A stretch of DNA of 64,000 nt from Roridomyces roridus (taxonomy: Eukaryota > Basidiomycota > Agaricomycetes > Agaricales > Mycenaceae). Each line of letters starts with the position of its first letter. Positions within the stretch are counted from its first letter, which is position 1. The stretch is taken from contig JARKIF010000006.1 in the NCBI GenBank assembly GCA_029378245.1, forward strand, positions 2,418,001 through 2,482,000, written 5' to 3'. Of this stretch, positions 32,850 to 42,512 are shown in pieces. A program made the position numbers and the translations under genes. The notes under the pieces were generated by a model. The model worked only from the letters and a program-made list of their open reading frames with translations. It ran no database searches and had not been told where the DNA came from.

Positions 32850-33092
32850 TTAGGGGCTACTCACGCTGACCGGATCAAAATCAGATTGCATCAAACCCGT
32901 CTTTTCATGACCCATCATGATCATCGAGCTGGCATTCCCGAAAATATGAGTGGCCCGGAGAGACCTCGAGAAAAAGCCGTGAATAACAGCTCCGCCCAGC
33001 TGTCCGACAGGCGTAACGACGAATATTTCCGAGTCATCATTAGCGAAACCGCACTCGTGTCTGCGGAGGCTTTCGACCAGCTGCATGAACAA
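32850..33092 (-). other. Open, protein-like reading frame of uncertain status
   Basis: On the minus strand the stretch FANDDSEIFVVTPVGQLGGA continues VIHGFFSRSLRATHIFGNAS and SMIMMGHEKTGLMQSDFDP. It reads like coding sequence and abuts the 5' end of the preceding gene, but no phase-correct splice joins the two, and no start or upstream exon is convincing. It may be a lost upstream exon or a separate gene fragment. The remaining bases to 33481 hold only the promoter of the esterase gene. Confidence 0.3.
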
Positions 33093-33438
33093 CCTCGGCG
33101 ACTATATCGACGCCATCTCCACTCAAAGAGGAGATGCAAACGTCTGGCTGCGGGAGACTACTCGGCGGCATCTCTTGCGTTGGTCATTGTCCGAGTATTG
33201 CTTGCCTCCTTGTTGCGCACCCCGTTCAAAGTCCAAGGACCGCCTGGTTTGTTGCCTCGCCTCACGAAATTTGCTCACAGACAGAGGTGAACTGGAGTAC
33301 TGTCAGCTGGAGCGCACACTGATCAGACGACGTGTGTTGCCGATATTTTCCCACTCAGTCCTCGAATGCGGTCAGGAGACCATCCCCGCCTTGGCGACTA
33401 TAACTGTGTCTTCTTGCCCCGTAATTTACCCAGCAAGG

Positions 33439-33445
33439 TATATAA
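33439..33445 (+). promoter_or_regulatory. TATA box of the CE5 esterase gene
   Basis: TATATAA, 37 bp before the start codon at 33482. A perfect TATA this close implies a very short 5' UTR and is common for strongly induced secreted enzymes. Confidence 0.6.
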
Positions 33446-33481
33446 CAGCATGCTGTTGGTTCATGGACATTAGGCACAACC

Positions 33482-34597
33482 ATGATTCGCGTTGCATCTC
33501 TCATCCTCCTCCTCGGTGCTACCTTTGCTGCCGCCCAGTGCCCTCAGGTGCACGTCTTTGGCGCCCGCGAAACCACCGTCCCGCCAGGCTATGGGACTTC
33601 CCTGTCTGTAGTCCAGTCCATCGTTAGCGCCTATCCCGGCGCAACTATGGAAGCCATCAACTACCCCGCTTGCGGTGGTCAAGCTTCGTGCGGTGATGTC
33701 TCCTACGCCAACTCCGTCATCCAGGGCGTGGCTGCGGTGGCTACTGCTGTCAATTCATTCAACTCCCAATGCCCGAACACCATTCTTGTTCTTGTCGGAT
33801 ATTCCCAGGTGGGTAGAGAATACAATTGATAGCGTTGTGGTGCTGACTCTGCGTGATCAGGGAGGTCAGATATTCGATGACGCGTAAGTTCACCGCATGG
33901 TTTGAAGACATCCGCTGACTCTCACTGCCCTCAAATTAGTTATTGCGGTAAGACCGACCCTTACATTTCCCTCCATCTCCTAACTTTACCTCTAGGTGGT
34001 GGTGATACCAACGAGGGCCTCTCCAGCACGGCCATTCCCATCTCCACGGCGGCACAAGCCAAGATTGCTGCCGCCATTTTCATGGGCGACCCCCGTCACA
34101 TCCCTGGTCTCTCCTACAACGTCGGCAGCTGCCAAGCCTCTGGCGTGCGTGCTCTTGTATTTTGAAAAACTGCCACTGACTTCTCGCACATAGTTTGCGC
34201 CCCGCCCGACCGGCTTCCAATGCCCCTATGCCGCAAACATTCAATCATACTGCGACGCTACGGATCCCTACTGCTGCAACGGCTCCAACGCCGCCACTCA
34301 CCAAGGTTACGCCGCGGAGTACGGCTCTGTTGCGCTCACTTTCGTGAAGAACAAGGTCAACGCCAAGCTCGGAACTGGAGGTACCTCTCCGCCGTCGAGC
34401 ACGAGCTCTAGCAAGACCAGTGCACCCACTGGTGGAGGAACCGTAGCTGAATATGGTGAGCGGGAGCTCGTTTGAGGTGCCCCTACTGACGCGCGCTAGG
34501 ACAATGCGGTGGTATTGGCTGGACTGGCGGAACTGCCTGCGTCGCGCCGTTCACGTGCCAGGTGTTGAATTCGTATTACAGTCAATGTCTGGCTTAG
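33482..34597 (+). CDS. Acetylxylan esterase/cutinase family (CE5) with C-terminal CBM1
   Basis: Secreted alpha/beta hydrolase that removes acetyl groups from xylan or cleaves cutin. ATG 33482 opens a signal peptide ([19 protein letters not shown]). The catalytic domain shows [38 protein letters not shown] with the nucleophile Ser (GYSQG, split by an intron after Q) and later [11 protein letters not shown] with the catalytic Asp; His follows in [11 protein letters not shown] Gly/Ser/Thr linker ([16 protein letters not shown]) leads to a fungal cellulose-binding module: [13 protein letters not shown] and [19 protein letters not shown], with the four CBM1 cysteines and the aromatic face. Five introns or so. 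The Gly-Gly-Asp-Thr-Asn loop and DPYCC favour acetylxylan esterase over cutinase. Stop at 34595-34597. Confidence 0.93.
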
Positions 34598-35087
34598 GGA
34601 GCGCCAGCAATGTCCTTTTACCCAGCAGTAGGTCGCGTGTATAGTAGCCGCGTGTCTTCGCACCAATATGGGAGCAGAAACTGTCTCTTGCTTCAGACCC
34701 GACGTTTATATTGTCAACACGCTGAGTATACTCGATTTAGACATGGTAATTGCTATGATACTTGTATCATAAGACGACTCGTGCCCAAGGAGCTTCAAGT
34801 TCGTGTCTGTGTCTGCACTCGGAGGAGTACATGTAAAATGTCCAAACTGGGCCTGATGTCTGTGGTTCAAATACTCCGCGAGCGTCTCCGGCAAGCCAGC
34901 AAGCAGAAACTCAAAGAATATGACCTGGGATAGCAGGAGTAGAGCGCGCCAAGACGATTGATCGCAAATTGATCGATCACGAATCGCATATCACATGACC
35001 GCGTCTCAGTGTACCTCACACAGAACAGCAAAGCCGTCGAATTCCACACTATGTAGGTCGTTTCAATTGGTTTTAATCTATTCCTAA
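34598..35087. other. Intergenic, no gene seen
   Basis: About 490 bp between convergent genes. A 107-codon plus-strand frame (34610-34933) has no domain and no start in a good context. No repeat or RNA gene noticed. Confidence 0.55.
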
Positions 35088-36907
35088 TCACAGAAACTCT
35101 AATCCCAGGCCGACCTGCAGTCCACGCCTTGAGCCATCGCTCTTGCTGGCTACAAGGGGCAGCCCGAAATTGAGCTCTACTCGGGCAATGTCAAAATTGT
35201 AGATCAAGCCCACTCCGGCGGAGACAGAAGGTTTAGTGAGAGTGGCTGCAATGCTATCCGAGAGAGGACGTGCTGGGGAAAGTGAGTGACAAGAAGATGC
35301 CAAAGACGGAAATGTACATTGATCGATATTGTCGAGCCGCCCTGCGTTGACCCAGATGTGTGTTTTTATGGGCCAGTCTGGTTTCTTTGGTATCTTAGAG
35401 ATGACGCTAAGGCCAGCGGCCCAGTACAGCTCTCCACCCACAGAGTCCGCTACGTAAAAGTGTCAATACGAGGAAAGAATTCGCAGTGTATGCTTACAGC
35501 CGTCTCGAGGACCCATGGCGTTGGCCCGGAAGGAACGAATCGAGACGGGGCCGCCTAATTGGAACCTGTCCGAGAACATGGTGCGACCATTGAGACCCCA
35601 GAGTAAACCGGATCTGGCAGCCAGGGATACCGACTACAACCGTTTCAGCTCAAAGGGAGAAAATTTGGGGTGCAGACACGCACAACGCCTGGAAAGATTG
35701 GCCGAGAAATCTGCCCATGCGTTTCAGACTTGAGGAACGATGCGTCGCCTCCCAGTCCCGCCAGTTCATGAACCGTTTTAAAGTAGAAACCATGCGTAGG
35801 CGTGAGTCGGTCGTTCCGGTTGTCCAAAACGAAAGTATGGGAGACGGAGGACTTGATCGACTGCCCTGCGGCTTCACGGATGCTGTATCGCAAGTTGAGT
35901 AGCGTAAATGGGCGAGGTGAAAGCCTGGTACCTGAGAGACGCGTCGGGTTTCAGGCCTCCGAGGTGCCGTAGGACGGCTTCGTACGCAAATTCATGCATT
36001 CCGCCGAACATATGGCCGCTCTGTGATATGTTGAATAAGGCGCCGAAGCGGCGCAAAAGATTGCTAACCTAGCTCACCCTGAGAAGAGCCTTTGCACCGC
36101 GTAGTCCCTCGGTACAACTGGCAAAGCTGGAGTGATCTCTCTCCAACCCGAAAACATGCATCTCTCCATAAGTGTTGAGGTTGGACGTCAACGGCGCTGT
36201 CAAGGTCGCATTGAAAGCTTTCCGTGTGGTGGTCCCAAGTGAAAGGTTGGCTTCAAATGTTTCAGCCCCGCCAAACACATTTCGGACCCTTGCGACGATG
36301 CTCTAGGTGCATGTGAGTTTGGATCACGAAAAGAGGTCAAAGACGTACGGCGCTCCCTTCGTTGTTGCCGACTTCTGTAGAGCTTTTAACAAAGAATCTG
36401 CCCTTTTCCTTGGTGGCGAAAACGAGATCGACGTCGTGTTTGCCTGCCAGAGGTGCTTTGGCGCGCTCCAATTTCGCGTCCACCGAGTTGAAAATATCCG
36501 TTCGCTTGAGGACGTCTGCAATATGCCTCGCAGAGTGCAAAGCCGTCTCGAGGTCGTTTGCAGGGCTCGGAGGCGGGATCAACGGGTCGATGAGGAAGCG
36601 GAGGAAGGATGGACGAGTATGGGGCGCGCCCTCGATGCGAACGGACGCAATTTGCGACGGGGTCGTGAGATTGCTGTTTATCTGGCCATTCCGTTCATGA
36701 ACAGAGAAAATGCAGAAGAGGAGAACTGACCACTTCGGAGAGGTGGGTTATAGCGGATTCATACTCTCCACGCAGTTTTTTGGCGACTCGCTCCTGCTGC
36801 CACTTGCGAATCTTTTCAATGTCGCGTTCATCGGGCTCAAGGTCCCGCGGGGAGGCTGAGCGTTGCAATGGAGGACGCAGACTCGGTGTCGGCGTCTCTT
36901 CGTCCAT
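35088..36907 (-). CDS. SAM50: Sorting and assembly machinery subunit Sam50 (Omp85/Tob55)
   Basis: Beta-barrel insertase of the mitochondrial outer membrane. ATG at 36907: MDEETPTPSLRPPLQRSASP, then a helical stretch (ERDIEKIRKWQQERVAKKL). After an intron comes the single POTRA domain (ASVRIEGAPHTRPSFLRFLI ... ALHSARHIADVLKRTDIFNS ... KHDVDLVFATKEKGRFFVKS). Barrel strands follow: NVFGGAETFEANLSLGTTTR, MFGGMHEFAYEAVLRHLGGL, VSHTFVLDNRNDRLTPTHGF, FQLGGPVSIRSFRANAMGPR (the conserved I-R-G/S-F loop 6 segment) and the last strand GSRRGLQVGLGLEFL with a C-terminal hydrophobic residue as in all Omp85 proteins. About nine exons. Start codon 32 bp from that of AVO1. Confidence 0.93.
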
Positions 36908-36939
36908 GAGAGTGCCTTATTTGGACTTCACAGCTTTCC

Positions 36940-39571
36940 ATGTCGCTACTCAGTGACACCGAGTAAGTTCAAGCACTCCCTCTGGCCCTTGGCACTGACT
37001 GCCTTTCAGTTTCTTAATACACAACCTGCGGTTGTCGTATCTGCGCGAGGTCGACGATCCTTATGGCGCCAGACTCATCACCCTTGCTCCCGCCTACAAC
37101 TCCAATTCCTACATTATTGCCGCCTCTCTGAATGATATCGACCGATGGCCCGAACTTGCGATGCCGTCCAGTCCTCAATTGAGCGACGATGAGCGGCCGT
37201 CGGGTTTCCCTGGAGCGCGTCTCAAGTATACCAACACCATCATGGGCGGTCGCACTGGGGGCCTGGGTTTGCGTGTCAATGGCAAACGCGCGTCTACCTC
37301 GAAACGCCTTTCGATCACACGCGGCGCTCTGCCTGACTCGCTCGGTGAACAGAAGACAGACAAATGGGTCAAAGCACCTCCAGAAATCGAGATTGCTCCA
37401 GGCTCTGCACCAGAGGCTAACATCGAGGTCAAGATACAGGAGCCCACTATTGCAGAGGAGGCCCCCGTGGCGAAAGTCGTCCAATTCATTCCCAAATTCA
37501 AGGGCGCCGCCGAGATGGAGGCACGCCGACGGGTGCGAATGGCTGCTCGCCGAGGTCCGGGTGGTGCAGCCATGGCGCCACCCCCCGTACTCGATAGTTC
37601 TTCTTCTTCGGACGAGGAGAACATCATCGCAGACGATTCATCCGACTCTGACTTTGGCCAACCCAACGCTGCAGACGCGATGGATGATGGTGACGAATTC
37701 GACCCGTAAGTGTCATCAAAGCCCCTTGAGACGCTGTTCACATATTTCGCCAGCGATTTTGCAGCTGGCCGTACTCCTGGACTCACTTCGGACAGCGTAT
37801 CAGATGTCATCTCGGTGCTCTCTGCAACCACCAACTCGGTGTCTGCTTCATCGATTCCCATCTCCTCTGGTGCTAGCCTACCTCTCCCCCGCATACGTCC
37901 ACGCCTAAGTCCTGTTTCGGAGGGTCCTACACCCGACCGTTCGGGCGTCTACTTTGAGATGCTAACTCCGGCTCTCGCCAGCAAACCGGAGGATGCCTCA
38001 CCGCAGTTCCCGTCAAGGAGGTCCGATCCCCCACCCCGCTCCAAAGCTCCCAGCGGCTCTGAGATGAGTTTTGTGCGCAAGAAAGTCGCGCCGCTGCCAG
38101 CTCGTCCGCAACGCTCTGCGCTTACGGCGATGCTCGTTTCCTCGGGCGAAAACTCGAATCCATTTGGAGAGTTGTATGCTGCCGTTTCTGGCCGTGGCGA
38201 AGGCGCATCCACAAACGTACAAGTCTACTTTCCTTCCGCACGTGCTCCCAGGGGACAGGCGATGGATCTCAATGTGCGCAAAGATGCGTCTGTGGAGGAG
38301 GTCATTGGGTTTGCCCTCTGGACGTACTGGGAAGAGGGTTGGTCACCGAAACTCGATGAGGGGATGGAGAATGCCGACGACGAGAAGTTGGCGACACGGC
38401 TTTCAGCTGTTGGCTGGATTATGCGGATTGCGGAGGACGATGGGGAGGTAGATGATGATTTCCCGCCTCCGGATCGGATTGGCAAAGTCGTCAAATTCAA
38501 CGCAGATGCGTTTGCTGTCTTGGAGGCAACACCAGCCCAGGTTCAACAAAACCAACTGATTGAATCCAAGATCCAAAGACACCCCTCTCGTGTTACACCG
38601 TCAAAGAAAGCGGAGAAACTTCCTTCTTTGACGCTGGCCGTCGCCGGGAGTGCCCTGCCGGGCAGCGGAGTTTTCGGATCAGCGCCTGGTGGATCCGTTC
38701 CATTCTCGACTTCTCTTGGTCCGATATCTGGCAGCGGCCCGCAAATCTTCCTACGCATAAAGGTCGAAGATACACCGGACACAGTGCACATCGCAACGAC
38801 GATTCCTGTGTCTGCGGGTATGTACATGCAAGAGGTGCTGGAGCGGGTGTGTCGGAAGACGCGGCTCGACCACCCGGAGACCTATGCTCTCCTCCTCGCC
38901 AATGACAACACCCGCATCCTCATCCCGCTCGACCGCACAGTCGCAAGTCTCGGAGGCAAGCGCGAGCTTGTGCTGACCCGGCGCACCATGATTGACGACA
39001 CCATTATCCGCGGCGGCAAGACCACTGATCCGAATGGTAAACTGATCTCCCATCAAAGTCACAATCGCTCAATTTGTTGGCAGCGTCCATTTTGAAGCGC
39101 ATGTCCGACACACCCGAGGTCAAGTATTCGTCTGCGATGGATTATAGCAACATCTACAAACAATACACCATCTACCGCAAGATGCCTATGCTTGTTGCAA
39201 AGCAGGAGCGCACATTAGCATTTGACGGACTCTATATCCACGTTTGTATTTCGTATTTTTCTGCTTCATTCTGCCTGATTTTATCTTGTTAGATCTTGCC
39301 AACCACCAACAAGGCCACCAAAGCCGTGTTTGACAGCGGAAAACATGTTTCGTACCACATACGGAGCATCGTGGATTGCCAGCAGTCGACCAAGAGCAGC
39401 GCACTCTTCAAGCTTTTGCTTGTGCGGTCTGGCGGGAAGAAGCGGTACGACTACGAGGCAGAGAGTGCCAAGCATGCGAGCGAGATTGTGGCGCAGATAT
39501 GGACGCTCAAGAATTCATTGGAGCGCTCCTCGACCGTCAAGATGTCCCGACGTAGTCGACATGCAGGCTGA
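36940..39571 (+). CDS. AVO1: TORC2 subunit Avo1/Sin1
   Basis: Substrate-binding subunit of TOR complex 2 at the plasma membrane. ATG 36940, an 8-residue first exon (MSLLSDT), then a GTAAGT intron into DFLIHNLRLSYLREVDDPYG. Residues 1 to about 360 are disordered and acidic. The CRIM domain starts near residue 370: NSNPFGELYAAVSGRGEG, VQVYFPSARAPRGQAMDLNV, and ASVEEVIGFALWTYWEEGW. A Ras-binding-like domain lies near residue 570 (IFLRIKVEDTPDTVHIATTI). The PH domain covers about 690 to the end: YIYKQYTI-type strand SNIYKQYTIYRKMPMLVAKQ, DGLYIH, then after an intron STKSSALFKLLLVRSGGKK and the C-terminal helix EIVAQIWTLKNSL. Four introns. Domain order and length (about 810) are as expected. Confidence 0.93.
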
Positions 39572-39649
39572 CCATTGTATTTTGTATATGTGTATTGTAT
39601 TTTTATGTTTCCTTTGGAGAACGGGCCAGCTGAATTCCTAAATACTGTC

Positions 39650-40928
39650 TTACAATTTTGCCTGCCCCTTCGCCTTTTTAATGTAGGCTATCCCACCACC
39701 AAGAACCACCTTTCCCGTCGTAACATCAACCGTTTCAAAGGCAATCTCGACGGTGCCTTCGGGACCAACGCCGACTTCCCATGCACGCGTCTCGAGCGAG
39801 TCTCCGGGCCTCACGGGGGACGTGAACCGCACACCGTACAACCGGAGGCTCTTGGGGTCGCCACCACCGATAGCCTTGATCAGGGCGCGCGCGGCGAAAC
39901 CAAAGGTGGAGAGACCGTGGAGAATGACACCACCGAAACCACCCATTTGGCCGATTTTGGGGTCTACCCAATATCAGACGCGAAAGGAACACGGAAAAAG
40001 GGCACAAACCGATGTGAAGCGGGTTGTAGTCGCCACTGAGACGGAACATGAGTGCCTGCTCGGGGCTCGTCTTGTCGCCAATCGTCCAGTCTGGCGCGCA
40101 GTTCTTCGGGATGGGTTTGGCTTGCGGGGGGCCGGCGATACCCTTGGCGTACTTTTCACCCCGCGCCTTGGCTCCAATAGCGAAGGAGGAACTCTGTGTT
40201 GTTGCAAGTCAGCTCGGAAGTGAGGAAAGCGAGGAGGGCGCACGTAGAGCTTAGCGTACGGGACACCTTTGGGGTCCAGCAGTTGATTCTCGACCGTGAG
40301 GATAATGCCGCTCTCTGCGCGTCGTTAAGGACCGACGGGTAAGGAGAGAGCAAACGCACTGTTCTCAGCGACGGCGACATACTTGGCGGTCCAAGTCCAG
40401 CCGGGACCGCTCACCAACGGGAGATCCTTCAGAATCTGGATGGACTGGGAGCCATGCACCTGAGCAGCTGCCAGTCAGCTTTCGTCTATGGCACAAGTTC
40501 AAGGACATACGCCGCGGTTCGGGTCTGTGCGAGGCATAGAAGGGATCTGGACGCCACCAATAGTTTTGGCGAACAAGTTGAGCTCCTGGGAGTCACCCTT
40601 GAAAGGGAGCACGACAGGGTATGTTGGCATAGGTGCGAACGATTTGTCTGTCCATGAGATGGTTGTATGCGCTACATCCACGCGTTACTTACCGAGCTCT
40701 GTAGAACGGGAATTAGTCTTTGGGAAAGACAGAAGTAGTACTACTACGAACCATAGACGAGAGAAAGGTCGTCGGCCTTGGCGCCGATGCCGACTGCGTA
40801 GATTAGCAGGTCGCGTTGGTTCCATGAAACCTGGCCCTGTTGAGCAATTGTTGGTAGAGGAGCAAGTATCTGCTCACTGGCTTGGGGGGCAGCGTGAAGC
40901 CGACAACTTGAGAGAGATCTGTGGCCAT
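39650..40928 (-). CDS. Peroxisomal enoyl-CoA hydratase 2 (MaoC-like, stand-alone)
   Basis: Double hot-dog hydratase that converts trans-2-enoyl-CoA to (3R)-hydroxyacyl-CoA in fatty-acid beta-oxidation. ATG at 40928 (MATDLSQVVGFTLPPKP). Exons give QVSWNQRDLLIYAVGIGAKA, LDKSFAPMPTYPVVLPFKGD and GVQIPSMPRTDPNRG for the N-terminal half, VHGSQSIQILKDLPLVSG in the middle, and the catalytic half with FRLSGDYNPLHIDP, GGFGGVILHGLSTFGFAARA and SPVRPGDSLETRAWEVG. Asp and His of the hydratase-2 motif are present. The C-terminus KGQAKL ends in AKL, a peroxisomal PTS1 signal. In most fungi this domain is the C-terminal third of FOX2; here it is a separate protein. Start codon 93 bp from that of the HDAC gene. 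Confidence 0.92.
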
Positions 40929-41021
40929 GGTGGAGGAGGAGAATGGGTACCCGGAGACAATTCACATGAAGTCGACCTTCGCCCTGATCGCCGAAAGCCA
41001 CATCTAATCCGTGATTTGACT

Positions 41022-42406
41022 ATGGAGGACACCCGACCCGGAGTTGCATACATTGCGTCTCTCGAGCTGCTCAAAGTCCGTTTATCCATGTGCCTTAGGG
41101 TCTCCTCATCCTTCTTAGGTCGCTTCCCGTCTTCCTTCCAACAAGAATCGGTCGGCACTGGTTCACACTCTTGCTAGGAATCTTGATCTCTTTGCCGGCG
41201 ACTTTTCACCTGCACGAAGGATCGTCCTCACTCCTCCGCAAAACGCGACCTTCAAAGAGCTGAACAACTATCACACCAAGGAATATTTAGATTTTGTTCT
41301 CGACCCCAATAATGGAGACGAAAAGACCAAGGCAGAACTGGGGTTAGAAGATGTAAGCTCAAAGAATCGTGTTTTTCGCATTGGAATAAAGAATTAGGAT
41401 TGTCCAACATTCGAAGGCATGGCAGACTATATCCGCCTAGTTGGTGGTGCGGCTCTCACTGCCGTCAGCATGTTGCGGGAGGCACAGTGTGATTTAGCAG
41501 TCTTCTGGGACGGTGGAAGACACCACGCTCAAAAGGAAAAGGCCGCGGGCTTTTGCTACGTCGCAGATTGTACTCTGGCGCTCATGGCGCTCCGCCGCAT
41601 CACACAACCACCTCCTAGTACGGGGCCGAGTATCAAGATGAGAACCATGTATTTGGATCTCGACCTACATTTTTCCGACGGTGTTTCCCATGCCTTCCAC
41701 AAGACGTCCACTGGCTCGGCTCAGTTGTTGGTCAGTCGACAAAACCTGTGGCGAAACAACATACATAACTGTGGGTAGACATTCAGCATACACCATGCGG
41801 CACCGGGATTCTTCCCCGTATCACCTCTTGCAGCTTTACCCTCGCCGGATAGTGATCCGTTCACACTTTCTCTACCGCTCAGACTAGGGGCATCCAACCG
41901 CACATTCAAACGTGCATGGAAATGTGTTGAACGTGTTCGCACTGCGTTTGACCCAGACTTTGTGGTTCTGCAGTGTGGAGTCGATGGCCTTGCGGGTGAT
42001 CCATGCGCAATCTTCAACTGGTCTCTAGGGCCTGAGGAAGGTTCCCTTGGCTGGTGTGTATCCCAGGTCGTCAACACGTGGCGAGGTAAGAAGATACTTC
42101 TCGGAGGCGGTGGTTACAATTCACCCAACGCTGCCCGCGCCTGGGCGTATCTCACTTCCATAGCGGTGGGCTTTTTCTTGGATGGATATTTGCGAATAAG
42201 CTGCTTATTATGCCCAGCTCGGTCACCCATTGTCCCTTGATACAGAGATCCCGGACCACGCCCATTTTCCCTTGTATGCGCCATCCTTCACTCTCGACGT
42301 CCCCGCCGGCAACATGCAGGACCAGAATTCGGACGATTATCTTGACACGGTTGACTCGGCTTTTGAGAGCATTTCCACAATATTGACGGAGCGCCTCGCA
42401 AAATAG
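41022..42406 (+). CDS. Class I histone deacetylase (HDAC8/Hos1-like)
   Basis: Zinc-dependent lysine deacetylase, likely nuclear. ATG 41022: MEDTRPGVAYIASLELLK, then after an intron VASRLPSNKNRSALVHTLAR. The active site is recognisable: tandem His in VFWDGGRHHAQKEKAAGFCY, zinc ligands in MYLDLDLHFSDGVSHAF (Asp and His kept), HHAAPGFFPVSP after the next intron, the third zinc Asp in VLQCGVDGLAGDP, and the transition-state Tyr in LLGGGGYNSPNAAR. The motif normally written HHGDG reads HFSDG here: the second His and Gly are changed, but the zinc-binding residues stay. Last exon ends ISTILTERLAK at 42406. About 390 residues, like HDAC8, without the long C-terminal tail of Rpd3-type enzymes. Confidence 0.9.
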
Positions 42407-42512
42407 TGAAATCGGGTAGCGAACTCCGTGGTATTCCAGCCATAGAGATAGTATGTATTACAAACGTAGATTGAATCCTATACATTACCGGTCCTAGATC
42501 ACACAAGCTTTG

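Noticed and set aside
37175..37894. 239-codon open frame on the minus strand
   Set aside because: It lies entirely antisense to AVO1/SIN1, whose domains are unmistakable; GC-rich coding DNA commonly leaves the complementary frame open.
39650..42406. A metabolic gene cluster around the hydratase and deacetylase
   Set aside because: Neighbouring genes (AVO1, disordered protein, APH, MSH2) are unrelated housekeeping functions.
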